Shown: positions 1-11,682 of the stretch, in pieces | Position numbering within the stretch: position 1 is the first letter of the stretch | Layout: every line of letters begins with the position of its first letter | Source of the DNA: Piliocolobus tephrosceles | Lineage: Eukaryota > Chordata > Mammalia > Primates > Cercopithecidae | Direction of reading: 5' to 3' | Length of the DNA: 64,000 bases | NCBI RefSeq assembly: GCF_002776525.5 | Contig: NC_045434.1 | Span: forward strand, 197,978,390 to 198,042,389 | Made by a program: the position numbers and the translations under genes | Notes under the pieces: model-generated | Seen by the model: only the letters and a program-made list of their open reading frames with translations | What the model was told of the DNA's origin: nothing | Databases searched by the model: none

Positions 1-129
1 ATAGGGATTGCCTGAGTCAAGTGGGCTCTGGGTGGGGAGGCTCTCTGCAGGCTGCAAAGTAGATGTGATTCAGGAGAACATCGTATGTGGTTCCTGACCC
101 AGGAAAAAGTGTGAACAAGGCCAGCCTCT

Positions 130-235
130 GGCCCTGGCTTGCCACTGACTGCCTGCCCAAGGTCACGTGTCCTTAGGCAAGTCACTTCTCCTTCTGGGCC
201 AGAGTTATCTACAGAAAGAAGATGATTATCTGTAA
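130..235 (+). mobile_element. MIR fragment
   Basis: TAGGCAAGTCACTTCTCCTT is MIR core-like. Confidence 0.5.
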
Positions 236-649
236 GGCCAGTTTTTAGCTCACTAAGGTGTTAGCAACTGATTTCAGGGAATTTCAAAGACATTCCTGGG
301 AGCAGTTGCTCAACCCAAAAGAATGAATCATGGATGGTGGAATTTCAGGCATCCATGAAGATGATGTTGGGTGGAGTTTGTGTGTGGTCACACTAAGCGG
401 AAAAATTCCACTGCACGTAGGAGACCGAGTGGGGAGAGGGGCAGCCTGGGCACAGTATCCCAACTTCGCACCTCCAGGACCTCTGCCATGAGAGGGCTAC
501 AGAGATCCCGCTCAGGGGCAAGAGGTTAGCCACATTTGAGAGTTCAGTCACTGGAGGGGCTCCAGGCAGAGGAAGAACAGCTGGCTGATGGGAGACATGG
601 AGCCTCCCAGCCACTCCTATCCCCATGCCTTTGTCAAACAGACACACAT

Positions 650-948
650 ATTCATGGCAGCCGGCTGAGGCACTGTGCATAAAGGACATCGGTTCTCCTG
701 TCTGGGCCTCAGTTTCTACCTCTGTCAAATGGGGATAAGGTCACTGTTGCTCTAACCTCATGGGGTCTTTCTAAAAATCAAATGGGACAAGACATCCGAA
801 AGAAAACTGAGGAAACCTAGGATCTTGGTGCTGAATAAGGACTGGAATGTCAGTGTCATGGAGCAGGGCTTCTCTCTGTCTTCCGCACTACTGTATCCTC
901 AGTGCAGCATGCAGCCAGCACATGGTAGGTGCTCAAAAAATTATTTAT
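650..948 (+). mobile_element. MIR
   Basis: CTCAGTTTCTACCTCTGTCA, then AATGGGGATAAGG, ending ACATGGTAGGTGCTC. Confidence 0.65.
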
Positions 949-949
949 T

Positions 950-1570
950 GAGGCACAGTGGCTTACAACTATATTCCCAGCACTTTGGGAGGCTGAGGCA
1001 GGCAGATCACTTGAGGTCAGGAGTTTGAGACCAGCCTGGCCAACATGGTGAAACCCGTCTCTACTAAAAAAATTGCAAAAATTAGCCAGGCGCGGTGGCT
1101 CACGCCTGTAATCCCAGCACTTTGGGAGGCCTAGGCAGGTGGATCATGAGGTCTGAAATTCGAGACCAGCCAGACCAACATGGTGAAACCCCATCTCTAA
1201 TAAAAATACAAAAATTAGCTGGGCATGGTGGTATGAGCCTGTAGTCCCAGCTACTTGGGAGTCTGAGGAAAAGAACTGCTTGAACCCGGGAGGTGGAGGT
1301 TGCAGTGAGCCAAGATCGCGCCACTGCACTCTAGCCTGGGCGACAGAGCGAGACTCCATCTCAAAAAAAAAAAAAAAAAAAAAATTACAAAAATTAGCTG
1401 GGAGTGGTGGCGCCTGCCTGTAATCCCAGCTACTTGGGAGGCTGAGGCAGGAGAATCCCTTGAACCTGGGAAGCGGAAGGGGAGGTTGCAGTAAGCCAAG
1501 ATTGCGCCACTGCAACTCCAGCCGGGACGACCAAGCAACAAGACTCCATCTCAAAAAGAAAAAAAAAAAG
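950..1570 (+). mobile_element. Alu interrupted by a nested Alu (1084-1384)
   Basis: The outer Alu halves are 950-1083 and 1385-1570. The nested + Alu is flanked by TTGCAAAAATTAGCC/TTACAAAAATTAGCT. Confidence 0.85.
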
Positions 1571-1629
1571 TATTGAGTATTAATAAGTAGTATCTATAGG
1601 TTCTTATGTTCCAAGCATTGCTCTGAATT

Positions 1630-1937
1630 TTTGTTTTGTTTTGTTTTGCTTTTTGAAATAGAATCTCGATCTGTCTCCCAGGCTGGAGTGCAGTGGCACG
1701 ATCTTGGCTCACTGCAACCTCTGCCTCCTGGATTCAAGCGATTCTCCTGCCTCAACCTCCAGAGTAGCTGGAATTACAGGCATGTGCCACCATGCCCGGC
1801 TACTTTTTGTATTTTTAGTAAAGAGGAGATTTCATCAGGTTGGCCAGGCTGCTCTTTAACTCCTGACCTCAGGTGATCTGCCTGCCTTGGCCTCCCAAAG
1901 TGCTGGGATTATAGGTGTAAGCCACTATGCCAGGCCT
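1630..1937 (-). mobile_element. Alu, full length
   Basis: Antisense Alu with a TTTTG-rich tail, running to GCCAGGCC. Confidence 0.85.
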
Positions 1938-2098
1938 GATTTTGTTTTTTAGAGACAGGGTCTCTCTCTGTCACCCAGGCCAGAGTGCCGTGACACAATC
2001 ATAGCTCACTGCAGCCTTGAATTCCTGGGCTTAAGCGATTTTCCTGCTTCAGCCTCCCAAGTAGCTGAGACTATAGGTATGAGCCGCCACACCCAATG
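1938..2098 (-). mobile_element. Alu monomer (FLAM/AluJ-like)
   Basis: A single antisense monomer: GAGACAGGGTCTCTCTCTG to CCGCCACACCCAATG. Confidence 0.7.
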
Positions 2099-2104
2099 GT
2101 CTGA

Positions 2105-2270
2105 ATTTTCCAGGTATTCATTCTTTTAATCTTTACAATAATATTAGTATTGTTATTATCATCCCCACTTTAGAGATAAAGAAACTGAGATGATGTCACT
2201 TGCCCAGGGCCACGCAGCTAGTAAGAGGTAGAGATGGACTTTGAACCCAGGTAGTCTGGTTCTAGGGTCT
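2105..2270 (-). mobile_element. MIR
   Basis: AGAGATAAAGAAACTGAGA, then CACTTGCCCAGGGCCACGC. Confidence 0.75.
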
Positions 2271-2412
2271 CGCTCTTAAGTATAACTCTACCTGCTGAAT
2301 GGCTGGCTAAGTGGGCAAATTGAATGAATACATGAATGCATGAACGAGGATATGAATTAATGGAGCTTGGGATTCAGACTACTCAAAACTTTTATTTTAA
2401 GAACAGGAGCCG

Positions 2413-2726
2413 AGGCCGGGCATGGTGGCTCACACCTGTGATCCCAGCACTTTGGGAGGCCGAGGTGGGCGGATCACGAGGTCAGGAGTTTGAGACCAGC
2501 CTGGCCAATATAGTGAAACCCCATCTCTACTAAAAATACAAAAATTAGCCAGGTGTGGTGGCACACGCCTGTAGTCCCAGCTAATCTGGAGGCTGAGGCA
2601 GAAGAATTGCTTGAACCCGGGAGGTGGAGGTTGTAGTGAACCGAGATCATGCCACTGCATTCCAGCCTGGGTGACAGAGCGAGACTCTGTCTCAAAAAAA
2701 AAAAAAAAAAAAAAAAAAAATTAGAG
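2413..2726 (+). mobile_element. Alu, full length
   Basis: Sense Alu starting GGCCGGGCATGG, with a 26-base A-tail. Confidence 0.85.
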
Positions 2727-3024
2727 GGCCGGGCATAGTGATTCGCACCTGTAATCCCAGCATTTTGGAAGGCTGAGGTGGGTGGATCACGTGACGTCGG
2801 GAATTTGAGACCAGCCTCACCAACATGGAGAAACCCCGTCTCTAGTAAAAATACAAAATTAGTGGGACATGGTGGAGCATGCCTGTCATCCCAGCTACTC
2901 TGGAGCCTGAGGCAGGAGAATCACTTGAACCCAGGAGGTGGAGGTTACAGTGAGCCAAGATTGTGCCATTGCACTCCAGCCTAGGCAACAAGAGTAAAAA
3001 TTCGTCTCAAAAAAAAAAAAAAAA
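2727..3024 (+). mobile_element. Alu, full length
   Basis: Starts GGGCCGGGCATAGTGATTC and ends in an A-run, immediately followed by an Alu right half. Confidence 0.85.
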
Positions 3025-3189
3025 TTAGCCGGGCATGGTGGCAGGCGCCTGTAATGCCAGCTATTCAGGAGGCTAAGGCAGGAGAATAGCTTGAAACCAG
3101 AAGGCGGAGGTTGCAGTGTGCCAAGACTGCGCCAGTGCACTCCAGCCTAGGCGAAAGAGCGAAACTCTGTCTTAAAAAAAAAAAAAAAA
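3025..3189 (+). mobile_element. Alu right half
   Basis: TTAGCCGGGCATGGTGGCAG to the A-tail. Probably the remainder of an Alu into which the preceding copy inserted. Confidence 0.75.
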
Positions 3190-3275
3190 CATGGGCTGAA
3201 ACTTCTAGCAAGAATTCTTCTTTTTTATTATCTATCAGCAGGCTCTGGCATTTACAGAAAACATTTTACAAATGT

Positions 3276-3620
3276 AACCGGGTATAGTGACTCATGCCTG
3301 TAATCCCAGCACTTTGGGAGGCCAAGGTGGGAGCACTGCTTGAGCCCAGGAGTTTGAGACCAGCCTAAGCAACATAGCAAGATCACATTTCTACAAAAAA
3401 TACAAAAATTGGCTGGGCATGGTGGTGCTTGCCTGTGGTCCCAGCTACTCAGGAAGCTGAGGTGGGAGGATGGCTTGAACCCAGGTGGTTGAGGCTGCAG
3501 TGAGTCATGACCGTGCCACTGCACTCCAGCCTGGGTGACAGAGTGAGATCTTGTCTCAAAAAAGAAAAGAAAAGAAAAACAACAACCAAAAAAAAAAAAA
3601 AAAAAACCAAAAAACAAATG
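3276..3620 (+). mobile_element. Alu (AluJ/S-like)
   Basis: Sense Alu with a complex tail of AAAAG and CAACAACC interruptions. Confidence 0.85.
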
Positions 3621-4021
3621 CAACAGCGTGTTCTAATTGGTCTTGTCATTTCCCTCCAAATCTGTTCTTCCTCTTTGTCTCCTCCAGTTTCAACTCATGC
3701 TGTCACAGAGGACAAGCTGCCTAAGCTAGACATTTTCAAGTCATAGTTGACATCTTTCTCTCTCTGATTTGGACAGTCCGTGGACCTCAAGGTCACAGCA
3801 GAAACTTTATCTGACATCAAGATCATCCAGATGTTGACCTCTGTCATCTATCAAGTGTTACAGCTCACTGCGGCCCTTTTATGCTTTAAGATTTCATGAA
3901 AAATCGGCTCTAATATCTCACCCCAGTGTAATGGGCTTCATGGCTTGTCTGCTGTTTCAGTTAAAACCGTTGCAGCAAAATGAATCAACTGAAACTTAGT
4001 GGCTTAAAGCAATATCATTTT

Positions 4022-4317
4022 GGCCGGGCGTGGTGGCTCATGCTGTAATCCCAGCACTTTGAGAGGCCAAGGCGGGTGGATCACCTGAGGTCAGGAGTTT
4101 GAGACCAGCCTGACCAACCTGGTGAAACCCAGTCTCTACTAAAAATATGAAAATTAACTGGGAGTGGTGGCGGGCACCTGTAATCCCAGCTATTTGGGAG
4201 GCTGAGGCAGGAGAATCACTTGAACCCGGGAGGTGGAGGTTGCAGTAAGCCGAGATCGCGCTATTGCTCTCCAATATGTGGGACAGAGCAAGACTCTGTC
4301 TCAAAAAAGAAAAAAAA
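4022..4317 (+). mobile_element. Alu, full length
   Basis: Starts GGCCGGGCGTGG. The tail runs into an AT-rich microsatellite (4318-4362). Confidence 0.85.
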
Positions 4318-4362
4318 TATATATATATTATATATAATATATATAATATATATATATAATTT
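4318..4362. repeat. AT-rich microsatellite at an Alu tail
   Basis: ATATATAT and TATAATATA motifs directly after the Alu A-tail. Confidence 0.8.
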
Positions 4363-4848
4363 TATCATTACTTCTCATGGTTCTACAGGTTGACTGTGCA
4401 CAGATCCACAGTATTTTTCATGTGGTTGCAAGCAGATGGCTAATGGGGTTGGAGTGATCTAGAGGCTTTCTTACTCACATGTCTGGCAATTAACACTGGT
4501 TATCAACTGGGAACTCAGTTGGGGCTATTGGCCAGAACACCTACATATGGCGTCTTAATGTGGCCTGGGCACAGTTTAGCAACTGGATTCCAAGAATAAG
4601 TGTCCCAAGAAATAGGAAGTGAAACCAACCAGTTTCTTAAGATTTGGGTCACTTCCATCATACTCCATTAGTCAAATAGTCACAGAGCCCATATTCAAGG
4701 GGATGACATACAAAAGGCCATATCTAAGCCGGGCACAGGGGCTCACATCTGTAATCCCAGCATTTCAGGAGGCTGAGACAGGAGGATCACTTGAGCCCAG
4801 GAATTCAAGAGCAGCCTAGGTGACATAGTGAGACCTCATCTCTACAAA

Positions 4849-4852
<4 letters not shown>

Positions 4853-4883
<31 letters not shown>

Positions 4884-5180
4884 AGGCGGAGTCTCGCTCT
4901 GTGGCCCCGACTGGAGTGCAGTGGCCAGATCTCAGCTCACTGCAAGCTCCGCCTCCTGGGTTTAGGCCATTCTCCTGCCTCAGCCTCCTGAGTAGCTGGG
5001 ACTACAGGTGCCCGCCACCTCGCCCGGCTAGTTTTTTTATTTTTTTTTTTTTTGGTATTTTTAGTAGAGATGGGGTTTCACCGTGTTAGCCAGGATGGTC
5101 TCGATCTCCTGACCTCGTGATCCGCCCGTCTCGGCCTCCCAAAGTGCTGGGATTACAGGCTTGAGCCACCGCACCCGGCC
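4853..5180 (-). mobile_element. Young Alu of AluYR-like (Old World monkey) type
   Basis: Carries CCACCTCGCCCGGCTAG, CCGTCTCGGCC and GGCTTGAGCC with few private changes. I associate these variants with cercopithecid AluY lineages. Confidence 0.8.
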
Positions 5181-5198
5181 CAAAAAAATTTTAAGTAT

Positions 5199-5504
5199 TT
5201 TTTTTTTTTTTTTTTTTTGAGACGGAGTCTCGCTCTGTCACCCAGGCTGGAGTGCAGTAGTGCGATTTTGGCTCACTGCAACTTCTGCCTCCCAGATTCA
5301 AGCAATTCTCCTGCCTCAGCCTCCCGAGTAGCTGGGATTACAGGCATGTGCCACCACGCCCGGCTAATTTTTTTGTATGTTTTTTAGTAGAGACGGGGTT
5401 TCACCATATTGGCCAGGCTGGTCTCAAACTCCTGACCTTGTGATCCACCCACCTTGACCTCCCAAAGTGCTGGGATTATAGGCATGAGCCACCATGCCTG
5501 GACA
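5199..5504 (-). mobile_element. Alu, full length
   Basis: Antisense Alu with an 18-base T-run, ending GCCTGGAC. Confidence 0.85.
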
Positions 5505-5849
5505 CAAAAAATTTTTTCAAAATTAGCCAAGGATGGTGGTGCATGCCTGTAGTCTCAACTACTTGGGATGCTGAGGTGGGAAGACCGCTTGAGTCCGAGA
5601 AGTTGAGGCAGCAGTGAGCCATGGTTATGCACTCCAGCCTGGGTGACAAAGAAAGAACCTGTCTCAAAAAGAAAAAGGAAAAACAAAACCCCACATCTTA
5701 ATGAGAGAAATGTCAAAGAATTGTGGGGCCATGTTTTATAACCACCACACCTCCCAATCTCTTTGGGAACTTTTGGGGGAGGGGGTCCAATTCTCCTAGC
5801 CAGCCTCTACCTCTCTTCCTTCTGTATAACCGACTGCAGCTGAATTCCA

Positions 5850-6159
5850 TTTTCTTTTTTTCTTTTTTTTTGAGACGAAGTCTCACTCTGTTGCCCAGGC
5901 TGGAGTGCGGTGGCACAGTCTCGGCTCACTGCAACCTCTGCCTCCTAGGTTCAAGCGATTCTCCTGCCTCAATCTCTCGAGTAGCTGGGATTACAGGCGC
6001 CCGCCACCACACCCAGCTTTTTTTTTTTTTTTTGTATTTTTAGTAGAGATGAGGTTTCACCATGTTGACCAGACTGGTCTCAATCTCTTGACCTCGTGAT
6101 TCACCCACCTCAGCCTCCCAAAGCGCTGGGATTACAGGTGTGAGTCACTGCATCCGGCC
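5850..6159 (-). mobile_element. Alu, full length
   Basis: Antisense Alu with flanking duplication GCAGCTGAATTC near 5836 and 6161. Confidence 0.88.
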
Positions 6160-6210
6160 TGCAGCTGAATTCTTGATCTCCTTCAGCTGTCAACTCTCTT
6201 GAGGGCCCTT

Positions 6211-6247
6211 CCACCCACCCACCCCCACCCCCACCCCCACCCCCCCA
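6211..6247. repeat. C-rich (CCCACC/CCCCCA) simple repeat
   Basis: Runs of three to seven C separated by A. The minus strand is G-rich with more than four G-runs, so it could form a G-quadruplex. Confidence 0.85.
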
Positions 6248-6540
6248 CTGACAGCGTGGAGATGGAACATATAGCCCTTTTTGCTTGATTTTCTCCAAGG
6301 CCATGTGTCAAGATGTGGTAGACATTTACTGATTCGTAGATGATGGGTGAGGGGAGTTGCCCTGCAATGCAGCTACGTGCAGACAACTTAAAACTGAACA
6401 TCAGGCTCATTCTTCTCAAGAGTCCTTCAGCCATCCTGGTCCGCTGGTCCTCTTTCCTTTCCTGGCTCCCTCTGCCCACCAGGTTGCCAGACCCTCTCCG
6501 ACTTTCAACCCACTCTCATCTCCCACTCCAAATACTACTT

Positions 6541-6837
6541 ACTTTTTCTTTTTTTTTCAGACGGAGTCTCGTTCTGTCACCCAGGCTGTAATGCAATGGC
6601 ATGATCTCAGCTCATGGCAACCTCCGTCTCCCAGGTTAAAGCGATTCTCCTGCCTCAGTCTCCTGAGTAGCTGGGATTACAGGCACCTGCCACCAGGCCC
6701 AGCTCATTTTTGTATTTTTAGTAGAGACAGGGTTTCACCATGTTGGTCTGGCTGGTCTCGAACTCCTGACTTCGTGATCCACCCGTCTCGGCCTCCCAAA
6801 GTGCTGAGATTACAAGTGTGAGCCACAGCTCCTGGCC
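6541..6837 (-). mobile_element. Alu, full length
   Basis: Antisense Alu with a TTTTTCTTTTTTTTTC tail. Confidence 0.85.
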
Positions 6838-6966
6838 TCTACTTGCTTCTTAATCCTGAACAATTAAGTTCTCTGCCTCTTTTCCTTCCCAGTGCCTTCT
6901 AGCCTCAGCAAGTCATTCTCTTTCCACAAATATAATGTCCTTTCAGCCAAGAAAAATGTTAAAACA

Positions 6967-7279
6967 TGGCAAAGCAGTGGTGGTTCATGCTTGTAATCCC
7001 AGCACTCTAGGAGGCTGAGGCAGGCAGGATTGCTTGAGCCCAGGAGTTTGAGACCAGCCTGGGCAAGACCGTGAGACCTTGTCGCTACAAAAAAAAATAG
7101 AAAAATATTACCCAGGTGTGGTGGCACACACCTGCAGCCTCAGCTACTTGGGAGGCTAAGGCAGGAGGATTGCTTGAGCCCATGAGTCAAGGCTATAGCA
7201 AGCCCAGGAGTCAAGGCTGTAGCAAGCTGTGTTTGTGCCGTTGCATTCCAGCCTGGGTGACAGAATGAGACCCTGTGTG

Positions 7280-7280
<1 letters not shown>
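6967..7280 (+). mobile_element. Alu (AluJ-like) ending in a compound microsatellite
   Basis: Sense Alu with an internal near-tandem of about 24 bp (AGTCAAGGCTATAGCAAGC, repeated near 7209). Its tail position is taken by CT/CA repeats. Confidence 0.8.

Positions 7281-7352
<72 letters not shown>
7281..7352. repeat. Compound (CT)n(CA)n microsatellite
   Basis: About 12 CT units followed by about 24 CA units in the tail position of an Alu. Likely length-variable. Confidence 0.95.
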
Positions 7353-7354
<2 letters not shown>

Positions 7355-7663
7355 GTGTTTGGGAAATGCTGAATTAAAGTGAAGCAGGCCTCCTCTGATT
7401 GCAGTGTCATGAAATGGTGCTTTCTGTGCTAAAGGCCATGCTCTTATCTGTTCTCTGCTGTACTGTAGCCATGAACCCTGTGTGTCTATTGAGCATTTGA
7501 AATGTGGCTAGTGAGACGGAATAACTGAATTTCAAATTTTATTTATGTTTAATTTAAATAGCCCCCTGTGGCTGTGGCCACCATATCGGACAGCACAGTT
7601 TCAGTGCCTTTAATCTCCTAAAAGTTGTTAAGTGGCTTTTCCCAAAATGTTTGGCCAAAGATA

Positions 7664-7962
7664 TTCTTCTTTTTTTCTGTCAGTCTTGCTCTGTCGCCCA
7701 GGCTGCAGTGCAGTGGCGCAATGTGGGCTCACTGCAACCTCTGCCTCCCAGGTTTAAGTGATTCTCCAGCCTCAGCCTCCTGAGTACTCAGCCAGGATTA
7801 CGGGCTCCCACCAGCACACCCAGCTAACTTTTTGTATTTTTAGTAGAGACAGGGTTTCGCCATGTTGCCCAGGATGGTCTTGAACTCCTGAGCTCAGGTG
7901 ATCTGCCCACCTTGGTCTCCCAAAGTGCTAAGATTACAGGTGTGAGCCACCGTGCCTGGCTC
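7664..7962 (-). mobile_element. Alu
   Basis: Antisense Alu, first of two in tandem. CCAAAGATATTCTT flanks the pair (near 7655 and 8264). Confidence 0.82.
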
Positions 7963-8263
7963 CAAATTTTTTTTTTTTTTTTCCAGATGGAGTCTCACTC
8001 TGTCACCCAGGCTGGAGTGCAGTGGCCCAATTTCAGCTCACTGCAACCTCTGCCTCCCGGGTTCAAGCGATTCTCCTGCCTCAGCCTCCCTAGTAGCTGG
8101 GACTACAGGCGCGTGCCACCACACTGGGCTAATTTTTGTATTTTTAGTAGAGATGGGGTTCGTCATGTTGGCCAGGCTGGTCTCAAACTCCTGACCTCAG
8201 GTGATCCACTTGCCTGGGCCTCCCAAAGTGCTAGGATTGCAGGCGTGAGCCACCACGCCTGGC
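7963..8263 (-). mobile_element. Alu, full length
   Basis: Second antisense Alu of the tandem, T15 tail, ending CCACGCCTGGC. Confidence 0.85.
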
Positions 8264-8319
8264 TCCAAAGATATTCTTTCTCTGTGTGGCATGCTTTTAG
8301 TTTTTCAATGTGGGAAATG

Positions 8320-8455
8320 CTCCTCTTGTTCAATCCTCACTGGACAGATGGGGAAACTAAATCCCAGAGAGGGAAAGGGACTTACTCAGGGTCACACAGC
8401 AAGTTAGATGCGCAGCAGAGGCTGGAACTCAGGTTCTTCTCTCCTAGTCCAGCTC
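8320..8455 (-). mobile_element. MIR
   Basis: GGGGAAACTAAATCCCAGA, then GGTCACACAGCAAGTTAG. Confidence 0.75.
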
Positions 8456-8517
8456 CGCCTCTGGTCCGTTGACAGCTTTAAGTAAGGACTGAAATCAAAC
8501 AGAAAGGCAGACACTGA

Positions 8518-8660
8518 TGTTTGTTTAGTGCTTGCTGTGTAGCAGGAGCTCGCAGATACATTAACTCCTTTCACAACCCTGTGAAGTGGGAATTAGTAGC
8601 ACAAATATACACATGGGGAAACGGAGGCCCAAGGGGCTAAGGGACTTGCCCAAAGTGCCG
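8518..8660 (-). mobile_element. MIR
   Basis: CATTAACTCCTTTCACAAC, GGGGAAACGGAGGCCCAAG, then GGACTTGCCCAAAGTG. Confidence 0.75.
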
Positions 8661-9064
8661 TAGGTGGTCATCACTTAGAGATGTGTCCAAAATGAGCAAG
8701 CGGCAGGAAAAAGGTGGGGAAGCCACAGGAAGGAGAAGAATAAGCCTCAGTACACAATGAACAAAGAATTGGGGCGGGAGTAGGAGCACACGAAACTGGC
8801 ACCAGCCCAGAGAAAAATCAGGGTAAGCAATGAAAACGTGTGCAAAAACCAAAGCCCAAAGGGTCCCCAGCAGCCGCTAGCCAGGAATGGGCGGGTCCCT
8901 GGAGCTCAGGCAGCCACTTTATAGGCTGGTGTGAATGGGGGGCGGGGCGGTGGTGCGAAAGCTCTGCCCAACAGGGGCAGTCCTGACAAATTGGTGAGTG
9001 GGAGAACCAACCAGTTCCTCTCTTTTATGGGATTTGGATTTACAAGGTTTAAAAATTGTTTCTA
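8661..9064. other. GC-richer intergenic stretch, nothing assigned
   Basis: Contains GGGGGGCGGGGCGGTGG near 8938-8954 (SP1-like GC boxes) and an ACTTTATAGG TATA-like motif near 8914. No gene follows in either direction, so promoter activity is speculative. Confidence 0.3.
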
Positions 9065-9382
9065 GGCCGGTGCGGTGGCTCACGCCTGTAATCCCAGCAC
9101 TTTAGGAGGCGGAGGCGGGAGACTTACTTGAGCCTGGGAGTTCAAGACCAGCCTGGGCAAAATAGTGAGACTGGTCTCTACAAAAAAAATTAAAAATTAT
9201 CTGGGCATGGTGGCACGTGGCTGTAGTTCCAGCCACTTGGGAGACTGAAGTGGGAGGACCACCTACCTGAGCCTGGGGAGGTCGAGGGTCGAGGCTGCAG
9301 TGAGCTGAGATCAAACCACTGTGCTCCAGCCTGGGTGACAAAGCGAGACCCTGTCTCAAAAAAAAAAAAAAAAAAAAAAAAA
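9065..9382 (+). mobile_element. Alu
   Basis: Sense Alu, GGCCGGTGCGGTGGC to a 24-base A-tail. Flanks AATTGTTTCT and AAGTTGTTTAT look like a decayed target duplication. Confidence 0.85.
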
Positions 9383-9987
9383 GTTGTTTATAGCAGCCAA
9401 AGAAGCAAACCCAGGGAATGATTGGTTTGTACTGACTGAAACTGGCATAACTGCTGCAGCCAGACAGAGACGTGAGCAGATGAGCAACGGCTAGTTCAGA
9501 TGGAGAAAGGATGACTTAAGAGCCCTCTAACAATAATGAATAATGAGGGACAATGGATGACACAGTGTTTGTGTGGGTAGCCTAACAGCCCCAACCTGGG
9601 AGAGATTCAAGACCTCTTGTCTGGGAAGATGGGGGTTGGAAGGCATTAGACTAGCTGCTGGGCCTGGGCAGGCCTCATTTCTTCCCACCCTCCACAACCA
9701 CACCCCTCTCTGAGTCTGCCCCCACAGCCCTGAGTGGTGGGTGGTGGCCCCTAGACCCTGACAGCCCCCAACACCAACCAGCCAGTCAGGTTCCCTCTGC
9801 TGAGAATGTGTGATTGAGACCCAGATACCCAGTCTCTGTTGGGTGTTTGAACCAAGAGGACCTGTAAAGCTGGGCCTGGGCCTGGGCCTGGGACAGCCAG
9901 GGGCTGGGAGAAAGTTCTGAGCAGGGAAGAGGAGAAGAAGAAAGTGGATATGCAGACCAGAGGGATGGGGTGATGGTGGGTAATGTC
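9383..9987. other. Intergenic stretch, nothing recognised
   Basis: Unique-looking sequence with a short GGGCCT tandem (GGGCCTGGGCCTGGGCCTGG near 9872). No gene or repeat family could be assigned. Confidence 0.4.
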
Positions 9988-10312
9988 TTTTTTTTTTTTT
10001 CTTTTTCTTTTTCTTTTTTTTTTTTTTTTGAAATGGAGTCTTGCTCTGTCACCCAGGCTGGAGTGCAGTGGTGCAATCTCGGCTCACTGCAATCTCCACC
10101 TCCTGGGTTCAAGTGATTCTCCTGTCTCAGTCTACCAAGTAGCTAGGATTACAGGCGCCTGCCACCACGCCCAGCTAATTTTTGTATTTTAGTAGAGACG
10201 GGGTTTCACAATGTTTGCCAGGCTGGTCTCCAATTCCTGACCTCAGGTGATCCTCCTGCCTTGGCCTCCCAAAGTGCTGGGATTACAGGCGTGAGCCACC
10301 GCATCCAACCTG
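9988..10312 (-). mobile_element. Alu, full length
   Basis: Antisense Alu with a TTTTTC-rich tail, flanked by GTAATGTCT copies. Confidence 0.85.
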
Positions 10313-10320
10313 TAATGTCT

Positions 10321-10615
10321 TTTTTTTTTTTTTTTTTTTGAGACAGAGTCTTATGCTGTCACCTAGGCTGGAATGCAGTGGCGTGATCTCGGCTCACTCC
10401 TCTGCCTCCCGGGTTCAAGCAATTCCCTGCCTCAGCCTCCCAAGTAGCTGGGATTACAGGCACCCACCACCACGCCAAGCCAATGTTTGTATTTTTATTA
10501 GAGACTGGGTTTCACCATCTTGGCCAGGCTGGTCTTGAACTCCTGACCTCGTGATCCACCCACCTTGGCCTCCCAAAGTGCTGGGATTACAGGCATGAGC
10601 CACCGCACCTGCCCA
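10321..10615 (-). mobile_element. Alu, full length
   Basis: Antisense Alu abutting the previous one, with TAATGTC on both sides. Confidence 0.85.
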
Positions 10616-11034
10616 TAATGTCATTAAAAAAAAAAAAAAACTTTGTGAATTTGTTTCTGGCCCATTTAGGAACACTGGCTGAGTTTCCTGCCCTTGGGTT
10701 ACACAGGGATCCTGCCAGTAAATTCCCCCATCCCCATCTATGCCTAAGCAGGCCTAATAGGTTCTGCTGCCCTTGTAACTAAAGTGAGGCATGCGTGTGT
10801 GTGTGTCCAGGTATTGGGGGAAATGGATTAAACGTTGTGTGCCTGCGAGAGCCTGTTTTCCTTGTGAGGGTATATCCTTGATTGTGGACTCTTTACTCTG
10901 ACCCCCCAGTCTTCCCATTTGACATGAGGGGTTAGAGGAGAAGAGGCTTTGTTCTTGACAGCCAGCTTTCTATTGTATGAGCCTTTGCCCCTGTGCAATG
11001 CTAAGTGCCTTGGAAAAACCACATTCATTTCGTG

Positions 11035-11140
11035 AGTCAGTCAGTCATTCTACAAATATTTATCGAGTACCCACTACGTGCCAAGCATTGTTTTGGGCGA
11101 TGGGACGAAGCAGTGAATAAGACAGACAAAAACAAAACAT
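11035..11140 (-). mobile_element. L2 3' end fragment
   Basis: CTACAAATATTTATCGAGT, CACTACGTGCCAAGCATTG, then GCAGTGAATAAGACAGAC. Confidence 0.65.
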
Positions 11141-11564
11141 TTTATGCATGTCTCAGTTTCCCTGTCTGGAAAATGAGCATTTTTGGAGCATTGGACCAAA
11201 AACTCTTTGAGGTGCTTCTGGGCTGTTAGTGTGTGTGGTTTGCTGAGCTGTCCTGTGAGCACTTGTTGCCCATCAAACCTGAATCTGTACTTCAGGCTCC
11301 TGGAGGGGGCTGAGTAGGAGACTGGGAACTCGAGAGGCACGGTGGGTGGGTAGTGATGGCTCCTGAGCTCATGTTGCAGGTTCAGCTGGGCCTGCCAGCT
11401 GGCCTGGCCCCAGCCCCATTCCCAGCCAGTGGGCCTCTCAAACAGCTGGCCTTCGCCTGTTGCTGCTTAACTCTCTCTGTTTGGCCTGGGGGCTGCCCCA
11501 CCTGTCCTTTGACTCACCAGTCTGGGCTTCCCGCTTGACCTGGCATGATGGGATCCTGGAATAC

Positions 11565-11680
11565 CAGGCAGGGTTCAAATACCAGCGCCACCACTTTCAG
11601 ACTGTGTAACCTCAGGCAAGCTTCTTATTCTCTGTGTCTCTGTGTCTTCCTCTGTAAAATGGAGATATGAATAGCATCTG
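11565..11680 (+). mobile_element. MIR
   Basis: GTGTAACCTCAGGCAAGCTT and CTGTAAAATGGAGATATG. Confidence 0.7.
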
Positions 11681-11682
11681 AT

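Larger units (their letters stand above)
4726..5680 (+). mobile_element. Alu split by two nested antisense Alus
   Basis: The outer halves are 4726-4852 and 5505-5680. Antisense Alus at 4853-5180 and 5199-5504 lie between them, separated by CAAAAAAATTTTAAG. Confidence 0.82.

Noticed and set aside
1144..1554. Long antisense open frame (136 codons) and dozens like it with SQVAGITG- and PPGFKRFSCL-like peptides
   Set aside because: These are translations of Alu elements. They recur in every antisense Alu and have no gene context.
7281..7352. CRISPR-like or tandem functional array
   Set aside because: A plain CT/CA microsatellite at an Alu tail in a primate genome. No spacers.
8900..8960. TATA-like motif plus GC boxes suggesting a promoter
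   Set aside because: No transcript-like exon or CpG island follows in either direction. Kept only as a low-confidence note.
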